Shown in pieces: positions 19,918 to 28,577 of a stretch of 64,000 bases of DNA. Both the position numbers and the translations under genes were made by a program. Under the pieces are notes generated by a model, which searched no databases, had not been told where the DNA came from, and worked only from the letters and a program-made list of their open reading frames with translations. Position 1 is the first letter of the stretch, and each line of letters opens with the position of its first letter. The DNA comes from Propionicimonas sp. GTDB taxonomy: Bacteria > Actinomycetota > Actinomycetes > Propionibacteriales > Propionibacteriaceae. The stretch is from contig VMSW01000007.1 in the NCBI GenBank assembly GCA_013791955.1, positions 558,001 to 622,000 on the forward strand. Reading direction: 5' to 3'.

Positions 19918-20705
19918 CAGGCGATGACGTTGGGTTGGGCGCCGCCATAGCGACGATCGCGTTGGGCATACAACTCGATGGCGTGCCACAGATCGCGGCG
20001 GTCGAAATCGGGCCAAAGTCGATCGAGGAACACCATTTCGGCGTAGGCCGATTGCCACAGCAAGAAGTTCGAGGTGCGCTGTTCGCCGGAGGAGCGGACG
20101 AACAGATCAACGTCGGGGATCTCGGGTTCGTCGAGGAACTTGCGGAAACGATCTTCGGTGAGCCGAGACGGATCCAGCTCGCCGCGGGCAGCGGCTTCAG
20201 CGATCGCCTTGGCCGCGTCCACGATTTCGGCGCGGCCGCCGTAGTTGACGCAGAACTGCAAGGTGAGCACGTCGTTGTCAGCGCTTTGGGCCTCGGCTGA
20301 TTGCAGCTCCTTGATGACGCTGCGCCACAGCTTCGGGGTGCGACCGGCCCAGCGGATCCGCACGCCCATCGAATCGAGCTCATCGCGGCGACGGTGGATC
20401 ACATCGCGGTTGAAGCTCATCAGCCAGCGCACCTCGTCCGGCGAGCGGCGCCAGTTTTCGGTGGAGAAGGCGTAAACCGAGAGGTGCTTCACCCCGATTT
20501 CGATCGCGCCTTCGATCACGTCGAACAGGGCGGCCTCACCGCGGGCGTGGCCTTCGGTGCGGGGCAGGTTGCGCGCCTTGGCCCAGCGGCCGTTGCCGTC
20601 CATCACGATCGCCACGTGGGCCGGGACGAACTTGGCGTCCATCAGTGGGGGACGGGCGCCGGAGGGGTGCGGGTTCGGGGCGCGGTATCGCTGCTTTTTG
20701 GCCAC
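19917..20705 (-). CDS. uppS: Isoprenyl (undecaprenyl/decaprenyl) diphosphate synthase
   Basis: Cis-prenyltransferase that makes the polyprenyl diphosphate carrier lipid for cell-wall synthesis. The 262-aa protein has [14 protein letters not shown] at residues 30-43, with the catalytic Asp36, then [19 protein letters not shown] and the C-terminal [20 protein letters not shown] region. The chain length cannot be told from the sequence. It is normally next to recO in Actinobacteria; here recO lies 3.4 kb away on the other strand. ATG at 20705 was used; an internal ATG at residue 22 is a weaker alternative. Confidence 0.95.
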   Translation of the reverse strand: MAKKQRYRAPNPHPSGARPPLMDAKFVPAHVAIVMDGNGRWAKARNLPRTEGHARGEAALFDVIEGAIEIGVKHLSVYAFSTENWRRSPDEVRWLMSFNRDVIHRRRDELDSMGVRIRWAGRTPKLWRSVIKELQSAEAQSADNDVLTLQFCVNYGGRAEIVDAAKAIAEAAARGELDPSRLTEDRFRKFLDEPEIPDVDLFVRSSGEQRTSNFLLWQSAYAEMVFLDRLWPDFDRRDLWHAIELYAQRDRRYGGAQPNVIA

Positions 20706-20729
20706 CCGGCAAGCGTAGCTGCACCCGGA

Positions 20730-21668
20730 TCAGGCGAAGGGTGCCGATACCTTCTTCAGCCGGGCGGCATCACTTCGGGAGAGCTTCAACTCGGCGGCGG
20801 CCATGAGCGCCTCGATCTGTTCGGGGCGGCTCGCGCTGGCGATCGGTGCGGTGATTCCCGGCCGTCCGGCCACCCAAGCGAGGGCGACCGTGGCGGCATC
20901 CACGCCCAACTCGTTGGCGATGTCGACCAGTTCGTCCACCACGGCGAAGCCGGCTTCGGTGGCGTAGTGCTTCACTCGGGCCGCGCGGGCGCCGTGTAGC
21001 TCATCGCCAGCCCGGTACTTCCCGGTGAGGAAACCGGCCGCCAACGCGAAATAGGGCACGATCGCCAGGTTGTGTTCGGCGGCCAAATCAGCCAGGCCAC
21101 CGCTTTCGACGTCGCTGCGGTGCACCAGGTTGTATTCCGGCTGCAGAGCGACCGGCTTGGCCAGGCCCTCAGCTTCGGCCACGGCCAACACCTCAGCGGT
21201 ACGGGCTGCGGTGAAGTTTGACAGCGCGTAATGCCTGATCGAGCCCTCGGTGACCATCTGGTCGAAGGCGCCAACCCATTCGGCGATCGGCACGCTCGGA
21301 TCGTCCTCGTGGGCAAAGTAAAGATCGATGGTGTCGATGCCGAGGCGCCGGCGGGAGCCGTCCAGGCAAATCCGCAGATTGGACGGACGCAGCCCGCGGT
21401 GCGTGGGGTGCTTGGCCACTTTGGTGGCGATTACCAGGCCGGAATGGCCACCGCGTCGCTGCAACCAGCCGCCGATGACCCGTTCCGATTCCCCGCCGGG
21501 ATGCCCCGGCACCCAGGCTGAATAGACGTCGGCGGTATCAATGAAGTTGCCGCCAGCGGCAACATAGGCATCCAGTATTTGCTCAGAGGTATCCCGATCG
21601 GCCGTCCAGCCGAACACGTTGCCACCAAGGCACAGCGGGGAGACCCGCAACGACGCAAGCCGCTTCAT
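20730..21668 (-). CDS. Aldo/keto reductase
   Basis: NAD(P)H-dependent oxidoreductase of the AKR (TIM-barrel) superfamily, 312 aa. The tetrad is visible: Asp and Tyr in FIDTADVYS (about residues 43-51), Lys in ATKVAKHP and His in YFAHEDD. The C-terminal cofactor segment ITAPIASASRPEQIEAL matches the family. The physiological substrate is unknown. It lies between uppS and a SIMPL gene with short gaps of 24 and 58 bp, so it could belong to a minus-strand transcript, but no functional link is evident. Confidence 0.9.
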   Translation of the reverse strand: MKRLASLRVSPLCLGGNVFGWTADRDTSEQILDAYVAAGGNFIDTADVYSAWVPGHPGGESERVIGGWLQRRGGHSGLVIATKVAKHPTHRGLRPSNLRICLDGSRRRLGIDTIDLYFAHEDDPSVPIAEWVGAFDQMVTEGSIRHYALSNFTAARTAEVLAVAEAEGLAKPVALQPEYNLVHRSDVESGGLADLAAEHNLAIVPYFALAAGFLTGKYRAGDELHGARAARVKHYATEAGFAVVDELVDIANELGVDAATVALAWVAGRPGITAPIASASRPEQIEALMAAAELKLSRSDAARLKKVSAPFA

Positions 21669-21726
21669 GCCCGCAGCCTAACCCCCGTTGGTGGGTTCAC
21701 AGGCAAAGCGGACGCGGATTCTCGGC

Positions 21727-22350
21727 TCAGTCGCCGATCTGGAAATCCACGCTCAGGTGAACGCTCAGCTCGGTGGTTGAAGTCAGGTCGAGGCCGAGGT
21801 CCATTTCCGGGGCAGCTTTGGCCATCGATTGGGAGCGAGTGGCCGCCGCGGCGTAAACCATCCGGGGCGCGTGCCGGTTCCAGGAATCACTGATTTCGGC
21901 GATACCGACGATCCGCTGGCCAGCGGCCGCGGCTAGGGCTTCCCCTTTTCGCCGGGCCTTTGCCATTGCTGCGGTGGCGGCGGTAATGCTGGCTTCGAAC
22001 TCGTCGTAGCGCCATTCCAGCTCGTCAATCCGGACGCCCGGGCGAGCGGTGAGGGTGCCCAAGACCGCGCCAAGTTGTTCGGGGAGCACCGTGAGGGTGA
22101 GGCTGATCGCCACCCGTTGGGACTTGACCAGAATGCCGGACCCGTTCTCGGCGTTGAGCCCGACCACTTCGAAGGCATCCTCACCGACGCCTTGTTCGGC
22201 CAGTAACCCCACGAGTTCGCGAACCTCGGCGGCCTTGCGCAAGGCGGTGCCGCCGACGAAGCTCGAAGAACCAGCGATTGTTAGGTGGAGTCGAGCCGAG
22301 GTGGCCTCGATCCGAGAGGTGTCCTCAACAGTGATTCGCAGGATGCCCAC
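21727..22350 (-). CDS. SIMPL (DUF541) domain protein
   Basis: A 207-aa soluble protein covering one SIMPL domain. The N-terminal beta-strand region and the segment AMAKARRKGEALAAAAGQRIVGIAEISD (around 130-157) are characteristic of DUF541. Many homologues are secreted or periplasmic; this one has no signal peptide and should remain in the cytosol. Function in bacteria is not settled. It starts at ATG 22350, 21 bp after the stop of the araB-like kinase on the same strand, so it may be expressed from the arabinose-controlled promoter. Confidence 0.85.
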   Translation of the reverse strand: MGILRITVEDTSRIEATSARLHLTIAGSSSFVGGTALRKAAEVRELVGLLAEQGVGEDAFEVVGLNAENGSGILVKSQRVAISLTLTVLPEQLGAVLGTLTARPGVRIDELEWRYDEFEASITAATAAMAKARRKGEALAAAAGQRIVGIAEISDSWNRHAPRMVYAAAATRSQSMAKAAPEMDLGLDLTSTTELSVHLSVDFQIGD

Positions 22351-22371
22351 TTGCTCCTCCTTGGCCTGGTT

Positions 22372-23976
22372 TCAACAGTGTTCGACGGCCGCCCGTTCGA
22401 TCGCCAGGCCGACCACAAAGCGCTCGGCGAAGGCCGCGAACCCGGCCACGTCATCAGGCTCGGGCTGGACGGTGTCCAGTGGGGCCGTGGCGAAGACCTC
22501 GGTGTTGAGGTATTGGTCGAGGCTGGTGTGGCCGTCGTGGTCGCGAGCGTACTCGGCGAGCAAAGCGATGCCCCAAGCGCCACCCTCACCGGCGATCTCG
22601 CCCACCGACACCGGGGTATTCAGTGCTGCGGCGAGAATGCGAGCGCCAACGCCCTTGGTCTTGAACAACCCGCCGTGGGCGTAGAGGGAATCCAGGCTGA
22701 CGCCTTCATCGGTGAGCACCCGCATGCCGATGCTGAGGCTGGCGAAGGCGGCAAATAGCTGGGCGCGAATAAAGTTGGCCAAGTTGAAGGAGCTGTCCGG
22801 GGTGCGGACGAAGAGGGGCCGGCCCTCGCTGAAGCCGGTGATGTGTTCCCCGGAGAGGTAGTTGTAGGCCAACAGGCCGCCAGCGTCGGCGTCCCCGGCC
22901 AAGGCGGCGTTGAACAGCGTCTCGAATACGGTGGCGGTCTCGGCCTCCGCGCCCAGGGCGGCCGCGAATTCGGCGAACAGCCCAGCCCAGGCGTTCAGCT
23001 CGCTGGCGCCGTTGTTGCAGTGCACCATCGCCACCAGGTCGCCAGCCGGGGTGGTGACCAGATCCAGCTCGGAGTGCTGGCGGGCGAGTGGCCCTTCCAA
23101 CACGACCATGGCGAAGATCGAGGTGCCGGCGCTGACGTTGCCGGTGCGCTTGGCCACCGAGTTGGTGGCCACCATGCCGGTGCCAGCGTCACCTTCGGGC
23201 GGGCAGAAACCGACGCCGGGACGGAGCTTGCCGCTGGGGTCGAGTAGCCGGGCGCCGTCTTCGGTCAGTGAGCCGGCGGACGCGCCCGCGGGCAGCACTT
23301 CCGGTAGCAGGTCGGCCAGTTTCCAACCGAAGCCGCGGCCGCCCACCAAGGCGTTGAAGCGCGAGGTCATGGTGGCGTCGTAGCTGCCGGTGGCCACATC
23401 GATGGGGAACATGCCGCTGGCATCGCCCACACCGAGCACCCGCCGTCCGGTCAAGCGGTGGTGCACGTAGCCGGCCAGGGTGGTCAGGTGGGCCAGCTGT
23501 TCGACGTGTTCTTCGCCGTTGAGGATCGCCTGATAGAGGTGAGCGATGCTCCAGCGTTGGGGAATGTTGTGTCCGAACAACCCGGTCAGTTCGGCGCTGG
23601 CCTGCTCGGTGATGGTGTTGCGCCAGGTGCGAAAACCCACCAGCAGGTTGTCGTCGGTGTCGAAGGCGAGGTAGCCGTGCATCATTGCCGAGATGCCCAG
23701 GGCGCCGACGGTTTCCAGTTCGAGGTCGTAGCGCTGGCTTACGTCGGCAGCCAGTGCGGCATAGCAGTCCTGCAGTCCGGCCCAGATCGCCTCGTCGGAG
23801 TAGGTCCAGACCCGGTCGACGAACTGGTTCTCCCAGTCGTAGGCGCCCACGGCGATTGGAGTGTGGTCCGGACCGCTCAACACGGCCTTGATCCGGGTGG
23901 AGCCGAACTCGATGCCCAGGGCGGTCCGACCGTCCCGAATGGCGGCCTGGAGCTCTGCCAAGGTGGTGCCGATCAT
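22372..23976 (-). CDS. araB: FGGY-family sugar kinase, probable L-ribulokinase
   Basis: A 534-aa ASKHA-fold kinase. The N-terminal phosphate-binding motif [14 protein letters not shown] is at residues 20-33, and [13 protein letters not shown] and [12 protein letters not shown] mark the second half. This is the ATPase-like FGGY subgroup found with araD and araA in some Actinobacteria, rather than the E. coli AraB type. L-ribulose is the likely substrate because a LacI-type operator lies 74 bp upstream and an identical class of site precedes araDA. Xylulose cannot be excluded. The ATG at 23976 has AAGGAG about 8 bp upstream. Confidence 0.85.
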   Translation of the reverse strand: MIGTTLAELQAAIRDGRTALGIEFGSTRIKAVLSGPDHTPIAVGAYDWENQFVDRVWTYSDEAIWAGLQDCYAALAADVSQRYDLELETVGALGISAMMHGYLAFDTDDNLLVGFRTWRNTITEQASAELTGLFGHNIPQRWSIAHLYQAILNGEEHVEQLAHLTTLAGYVHHRLTGRRVLGVGDASGMFPIDVATGSYDATMTSRFNALVGGRGFGWKLADLLPEVLPAGASAGSLTEDGARLLDPSGKLRPGVGFCPPEGDAGTGMVATNSVAKRTGNVSAGTSIFAMVVLEGPLARQHSELDLVTTPAGDLVAMVHCNNGASELNAWAGLFAEFAAALGAEAETATVFETLFNAALAGDADAGGLLAYNYLSGEHITGFSEGRPLFVRTPDSSFNLANFIRAQLFAAFASLSIGMRVLTDEGVSLDSLYAHGGLFKTKGVGARILAAALNTPVSVGEIAGEGGAWGIALLAEYARDHDGHTSLDQYLNTEVFATAPLDTVQPEPDDVAGFAAFAERFVVGLAIERAAVEHC

Positions 23977-24049
23977 CGTTGATTCTCCTTCTCAGCCCAG
24001 CGATGGGCGAAATAGCACATAGCCATCATGACAGCCGGGGGCAAGCTTG

Positions 24050-24063
24050 TGCTAGCGGTAACA
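24050..24063. promoter_or_regulatory. LacI-family operator upstream of araB
   Basis: TGCTAGCGGTAACA matches the LacI-family consensus TGnTAnCGnTAnCA at all fixed positions. It lies between the divergent araB (start 23976) and recO (start 24121), and has the same form as the sites before araDA. An AraR-type LacI regulator is the likely ligand; no such gene is in the window. Confidence 0.75.
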
Positions 24064-24120
24064 CTCGCGATGGTGGTGCGTCGGGCGGCAGTTGTCGGTC
24101 CAGACGGGGACAATGGCCTG

Positions 24121-24885
24121 GTGCCGACTTACCGTGATGAGGCGGTCGTCCTACGAACCCACAAACTGGGGGAGGCCGACCGGATCATCACGCTGCTCTC
24201 TCGCGGGCACGGCAAGATTCGAGCAGTGGCCAAAGGGGTGCGGCGCACCTCATCCAAGTTCGGCGCTCGCTTGGAGCCCTTCACCCACGTCGACCTGCAG
24301 TTCGCCACCGGCCGCACCCTCGACGTGATCACCCAGGCAGTGACCCTGCACCCCTACTCCGAGCCGCTGGGGCGCGATTACGAGCGCTACACCACCGGCC
24401 AGGTGATGATCGAGACCGCTGACCGGCTGGTGACTGAAGAGGGGTTGCCAGCGCTACGCCAATTCCAACTGCTGCTAGGCGGGCTGCAGGCGCTCACCGC
24501 TGGCACCAACGATGGGCCTCGGCCGCCGGCGATGGTGATGGACGCCTACCTGCTGCGAGCAATCTCCTCGGCCGGCTATGCGCCGAACCTGGTCGACTGC
24601 GCGCGCTGCGGTGCGTCCGGGCCCCATGAGGCCTTTTCGCCGGTGATGGGCGGGCTGGTTTGTCGCTCCTGCCGTCCGCCCGGATCGGCCCATATCGAGC
24701 CGGCGACCATCGCTTATCTGGTGGCGCTGGTGGGTGGCGATTGGGTAGCCACCCGGGAGGTGGGGCCAACAACGGTGCGCCAGGGCAGTGGCCTGGTGGC
24801 GGCGTTTCTGAGCTGGCAGCTTGAGCGCGGACTGCGCTCGCTGCGGCATCTGGATCGTTCCCGGCCGGACTCCGTACCGGGCTAA
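24121..24885 (+). CDS. recO: DNA repair protein RecO
   Basis: RecO loads RecA in the RecF recombination pathway. The 254-aa protein starts with an OB fold (YRDEAVVLRTHKLGEADRIITLLSR) and has a C-terminal zinc ribbon with CARCG and CRSC around residues 160-185. I chose GTG at 24121, because the conserved VPTYRDEAVVL start begins there; the frame is open further upstream to 24028. The gene is normally next to era or uppS. Here it lies alone between the araB and araD operators, so its promoter may overlap arabinose control. Confidence 0.93.
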   Translation: MPTYRDEAVVLRTHKLGEADRIITLLSRGHGKIRAVAKGVRRTSSKFGARLEPFTHVDLQFATGRTLDVITQAVTLHPYSEPLGRDYERYTTGQVMIETADRLVTEEGLPALRQFQLLLGGLQALTAGTNDGPRPPAMVMDAYLLRAISSAGYAPNLVDCARCGASGPHEAFSPVMGGLVCRSCRPPGSAHIEPATIAYLVALVGGDWVATREVGPTTVRQGSGLVAAFLSWQLERGLRSLRHLDRSRPDSVPG

Positions 24886-24921
24886 GCAACGCTGCTGAGA
24901 GGTTGGCTCCAGCGTTCGGAA

Positions 24922-24988
24922 TTGCACAACGAACCGTGATCCAACTGTTATCGCTAGCCCCTGTCGGCGCAGCGTGATACCGATAACA
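24922..24988 (+). promoter_or_regulatory. araDA promoter with two LacI-family operators
   Basis: A candidate promoter has TTGCAC at 24922-24927, an 18-bp spacer and TGTTAT at 24946-24951. The -10 is the first half of an operator, TGTTATCGCTAGCC (24946-24959), one base off the LacI consensus. A perfect operator, TGATACCGATAACA, is at 24975-24988, with 29 bp between the site starts. Sites over the -10 and just downstream would block transcription without inducer. Confidence 0.72.
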
Positions 24989-25098
24989 TGGGGCTAGTCG
25001 GACATCGGGGTCCGAGGTTGGTTGAAAGGGAAGTGCAGCACAGTGGCTGGCTTGATCCTCTGTTCTTCAACGCGTCACCACAACGCCGGAGAACCCTC

Positions 25099-25788
25099 AT
25101 GAGCGCCATCGCTGACGAGCTACGCGCCGTCGTCGAGGCGCTCAAGGTCGAGGTCGCTGCGCTCCATGCTGAGCTGCCCCGCAACCAGCTGGTGGTCTGG
25201 ACCGCCGGCAATATTTCGGCCCGAGTGCCGGGCGCCGACCTGCTGGTGATCAAGCCCTCAGGGGTCTCCTACGACGAGTTGGACGCCGCGGCCATGGTGG
25301 TCTGCGACTTTGATGGCAACCTCGTTGAAGGCACCCGAAACCCGTCCTCGGACACTGCGGCCCACGCCTATGTGTACCGTCACCTGCCCGAAGTTGGCGG
25401 GGTCGTGCACACCCACTCCGACTACGCCACCGCCTGGGCGGCCCGGCGCGAGCCGATCCCGTGTGTGCTGACGATGATCGCTGACGAGTTCGGTGGCGAC
25501 ATTCCGGTTGGCCCCTTCGCCCTGATCGGGGACGACTCAATCGGTCGCGGCATCGTCGAGACGCTGCGGGCCAGCCGCTCTCGGGCGGTGTTGATGGCCA
25601 GTCATGGTCCGTTCACCATCGGAGGAGACGCGCGCGAAGCGGTCAAGGCTGCGGTGATGGTTGAAGACGTGGCGCGGACCGTCCACCTGGCTCGGCAGTT
25701 CGGCGAGCCGATCCGACTCGATCAAAGCGATATCGATCGGCTTTTTTACCGTTACCAGAACGTCTATGGACAAGGAAGTGTCAAGTGA
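25099..25788 (+). CDS. araD: L-ribulose-5-phosphate 4-epimerase
   Basis: Class II aldolase-fold zinc enzyme converting L-ribulose 5-phosphate to D-xylulose 5-phosphate. The 229-aa protein shows [22 protein letters not shown], the zinc-binding HTHSDYA (about residues 95-101), a later zinc His in ASHGPF and the terminal YQNVYGQG containing the catalytic Tyr. I chose ATG 25099, preceded by GGAG at 25088-25091; the open frame extends upstream into the operator region. It overlaps araA by 4 nt. The order araD-araA under LacI-type operators indicates arabinose induction. Confidence 0.94.
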   Translation: MSAIADELRAVVEALKVEVAALHAELPRNQLVVWTAGNISARVPGADLLVIKPSGVSYDELDAAAMVVCDFDGNLVEGTRNPSSDTAAHAYVYRHLPEVGGVVHTHSDYATAWAARREPIPCVLTMIADEFGGDIPVGPFALIGDDSIGRGIVETLRASRSRAVLMASHGPFTIGGDAREAVKAAVMVEDVARTVHLARQFGEPIRLDQSDIDRLFYRYQNVYGQGSVK

Positions 25789-27278
25789 GTAAGCAGGTTT
25801 GGTTCCTGACCGGAAGCCAAGGGCTCTATGGCGACGACGTGCTGGATCAGGTGCGCGACCAGTCCGCACAGATCTCATCGGCGCTGGCCGCCTCGCCGGC
25901 GATTCCAGTACAGATCGTTGCCAAGCCCACCCTCACTGATGCCTCTGCGATTCGCCAGGTGATGTTGGCGGCCAATGCTGATGACGACTGCGTCGGCGTG
26001 ATCGCCTGGATGCACACGTTCTCCCCGGCCAAAATGTGGATCGGTGGCCTGGACGCCTTGCGCAAGCCGTTCCTGCACCTGCACACCCAGGTGAACACCG
26101 AGCTGCCCTGGGCCAGCATCGACATGGACTTCATGAACCTCAATCAGGCCGCCCATGGCGACCGTGAGTTCGCCTTTATTGCCACTCGACTAGGGGTTGC
26201 GCGCAAGACGGTTTCCGGTCACGTGAGTGACGAGCGGGTGCAGGCCCGGGTGGGGGTCTGGGCGCGCGCCGCGCTGGGTCGCGCTGAAATGGCCACTATG
26301 AAACTGGTGCGCTTCGGCGACAACATGCGCAACGTCGCGGTCACCGAGGGTGACAAGGTTGAGGCGGAGCGTCGCTTCGGAGTCTCGGTGAACACCTACG
26401 GGGTCAACGATCTGGTGGCGGTGGTTGACGCGGTAAGTGACGCCGAAATCTCGGCGCTGGTCGCCGAGTACCTCGACAGCTACGACGTTGCCGCCGAGCT
26501 CCTGCCCGGCGCTGAGCGCCACGAATCTCTGCGCTATGGCGCCCGTATTGAGGTGGCCCTGCGCAAGTTTGTCGTGGAGGGCGGCTATGGCGCTTTCACC
26601 ACCAACTTCGAAGACCTCGGCGGGCTACGCCAACTTCCCGGCCTGGCTGTCCAGCGGCTGATGGCCGAGGGCATCGGCTTCGGTGGCGAGGGTGACTGGA
26701 AGACCGCAGTACTCGGACGAGTGCTGAAGACCATGGCAGCTGGGCTGCCGGGTGGCACCTCCTTCATGGAGGACTACACCTACCATCTGGTGCCCGGCAA
26801 CGAACTGATCCTTGGCGCGCACATGCTTGAGGTCTGCCCCTCGATCGCGGCGAGCAAGCCTCGCCTTGAGGTGCACCCGCTCGGCATTGGTGGTCGCGAA
26901 GATCCGGTTCGCCTGGTCTTCGATGCCGCCAGTGGTGAAGCGGTCACATTGGGCATGTGCGATTTGGGTGATCGTTTCCGACTGGTGGCCAATGAGGTCA
27001 CCGTGGTGCCGGCGCTGGCCGAAATGCCCAAGCTGCCGGTGGCCCGCGCGGTGTGGGCGCCGAAGCCCGACTTCACCACTTCCACTGAGTGCTGGCTTAG
27101 CGCTGGCGGCCCGCACCACACCGTGCTCTCGACCGCATTGACGGCAGAGCACCTCACAGACCTGGCCGAGATGCTCGGGACCGAACTGGCCCTGATCGGC
27201 ACGGGAACCACGACTGGCCAATTCCTCAAGGAATTGCGCTGGAACAACGCCTACTACCGGTTGGCTCTGGGTTTTTAG
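25785..27278 (+). CDS. araA: L-arabinose isomerase
   Basis: Interconverts L-arabinose and L-ribulose, with Mn2+ as usual metal. The 497-aa length is normal. Recognisable family segments are [11 protein letters not shown] at the N-terminus, [12 protein letters not shown], and the metal and catalytic region [11 protein letters not shown] followed by [11 protein letters not shown], with a C-terminal GGPHHTVLS His motif. The GTG start overlaps the araD stop by 4 nt. With araB and araD it completes the route from arabinose to xylulose 5-phosphate, feeding the pentose phosphate or phosphoketolase pathway. Confidence 0.96.
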   Translation: MSKQVWFLTGSQGLYGDDVLDQVRDQSAQISSALAASPAIPVQIVAKPTLTDASAIRQVMLAANADDDCVGVIAWMHTFSPAKMWIGGLDALRKPFLHLHTQVNTELPWASIDMDFMNLNQAAHGDREFAFIATRLGVARKTVSGHVSDERVQARVGVWARAALGRAEMATMKLVRFGDNMRNVAVTEGDKVEAERRFGVSVNTYGVNDLVAVVDAVSDAEISALVAEYLDSYDVAAELLPGAERHESLRYGARIEVALRKFVVEGGYGAFTTNFEDLGGLRQLPGLAVQRLMAEGIGFGGEGDWKTAVLGRVLKTMAAGLPGGTSFMEDYTYHLVPGNELILGAHMLEVCPSIAASKPRLEVHPLGIGGREDPVRLVFDAASGEAVTLGMCDLGDRFRLVANEVTVVPALAEMPKLPVARAVWAPKPDFTTSTECWLSAGGPHHTVLSTALTAEHLTDLAEMLGTELALIGTGTTTGQFLKELRWNNAYYRLALGF

Positions 27279-27386
27279 GGTCAACATTTCGCAAAACTGA
27301 ATATCGCCGATTGCGGGGGCTTCCCGAGATCGGCAACCACTCAATACTGATTCACCACCGTTGGTGGATCGAGAAAGAGAGCAGCA

Positions 27387-28487
27387 ATGCGCAAACTGGT
27401 TGCATTCGCGGCCGCTGGAGCGCTCGCGTTGACGCTCACGGCGTGCGGGCAGTCCGGTGGGGCGACCACCTCCGCGCCTACGGGCGGAGAGGTCAAGAAG
27501 GGCACCATCGGTGTTCTCATGCCTACCAAGACTTCCGAACGCTGGATCAAGGACGGTGACTACCTCAAGCAGACGCTGGAGGCAGACGGCTACACCGTTG
27601 AGCTTCAGTACGCCAACGACGACATTCCCACCCAGGTGACCCAGCTCAGCTCGATGGTCACCAAGCAGGTGCAGATGCTCGTGGTTGCCTCGATCGACGG
27701 CGTCGCCCTCAAGGGCGGCCTGAAAGAGGCCAAGGAAGCAGGCATCCCCGTGATCGCCTACGACCGACTGCTGCGGGAAACCGACGCGGTCAGCTACTAC
27801 GCCACCTTCGACAACTTCAAGGTCGGCGTGCTGCAGGGCAGCTCGCTGATTGAGGGCCTTGAGGCCAGTGGCGCACCCAAGCCGTGGAACGTTGAGCTGT
27901 TTGCCGGTTCGCCGGACGACAACAACGCGACCTTCTTCTTCAAGGGCGCGATGAGCGTCCTGCAGCCGAAGATCGACGACGGCTCCATCAAGATTCAGTC
28001 CGGCGAGACCGAGTTCAAGACCGTTGCCACCCTGCGTTGGGATGCCGCGGTTGCGAAGAAGCGCATGGAGAACATCCTGACCAAGTCGTACTCGACCAAG
28101 GACGTCAATGGCGTACTTGCTCCTTACGATGGCCTGTCCCGTGGCATCATCGCCGCGCTCAAGGGCCAGGGCTACGGCTCCGGTGGCAAGAAGCTGCCGG
28201 TGGTCACCGGTCAGGACGCTGAGCTGGAGAGCGTCAAGATGATCCTTAGGGGCGAGCAGTACTCGACCGTCTTCAAGGACACCCGTGAGCTGGCCAAGGC
28301 AACCGCTGCCATGGTCAACGAGGTCGCTGCTGGCAAGACCGTGACGGTGAACAACACCACCGATTACGACAACGGCGTCATGGTCGTCCCGACCCTGCTG
28401 CTGGAGCCGGTGAGCCTGAACAAGTCCGACATCAAGGAAGCCTTGTTGAAGGCGAACTACTACACCGAAGCTCAGATGAAGGTCTGA
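27387..28487 (+). CDS. chvE: Sugar-binding lipoprotein, ChvE family
   Basis: Periplasmic-binding-protein-like subunit of a sugar ABC importer. The 366-aa protein begins with a lipoprotein signal ending in LTAC (Cys20), then a type I binding fold: GTIGVLMPTKTSERWIKDGD, AYDRLLRETDAVSYYATFDN and VTGQDAELESVKMILRGEQ. This is the ChvE/multiple monosaccharide group. ATG at 27387 follows a purine-rich GAGAAAGAGAG. It is 108 bp after araA with no LacI consensus site in the gap, so read-through from araDA is plausible. Arabinose is the likely ligand from context; xylose, galactose or glucose are possible. Confidence 0.92.
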   Translation: MRKLVAFAAAGALALTLTACGQSGGATTSAPTGGEVKKGTIGVLMPTKTSERWIKDGDYLKQTLEADGYTVELQYANDDIPTQVTQLSSMVTKQVQMLVVASIDGVALKGGLKEAKEAGIPVIAYDRLLRETDAVSYYATFDNFKVGVLQGSSLIEGLEASGAPKPWNVELFAGSPDDNNATFFFKGAMSVLQPKIDDGSIKIQSGETEFKTVATLRWDAAVAKKRMENILTKSYSTKDVNGVLAPYDGLSRGIIAALKGQGYGSGGKKLPVVTGQDAELESVKMILRGEQYSTVFKDTRELAKATAAMVNEVAAGKTVTVNNTTDYDNGVMVVPTLLLEPVSLNKSDIKEALLKANYYTEAQMKV

Positions 28488-28500
28488 TCTGATTTCCCAA

Positions 28501-28537
28501 CCGGTGGTGGCGGGGCAACTCGCCCCGCCACCACCGG
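28501..28537 (+). terminator. Strong hairpin between binding-protein and ATPase genes
   Basis: A perfect 16-bp stem: CCGGTGGTGGCGGGGC at 28501-28516 with its complement at 28522-28537 and loop AACTC. There is no T-run. Such hairpins after binding-protein genes commonly protect the upstream mRNA or partly terminate, giving more binding protein than ATPase and permease. Confidence 0.7.
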
Positions 28538-28577
28538 ATCCCCTGGACGGTCGTCAAGCCTGGCAAGGAAGCTGACA

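Noticed and set aside
24886-25098. tRNA or other RNA gene in the araDA leader
   Set aside because: No cloverleaf or conserved TTCGAnT segment; the structure present is explained by operators and a promoter.
27279-27386. A fourth LacI operator before the sugar-binding lipoprotein
   Set aside because: No segment matches TGnTAnCGnTAnCA with fewer than several mismatches.
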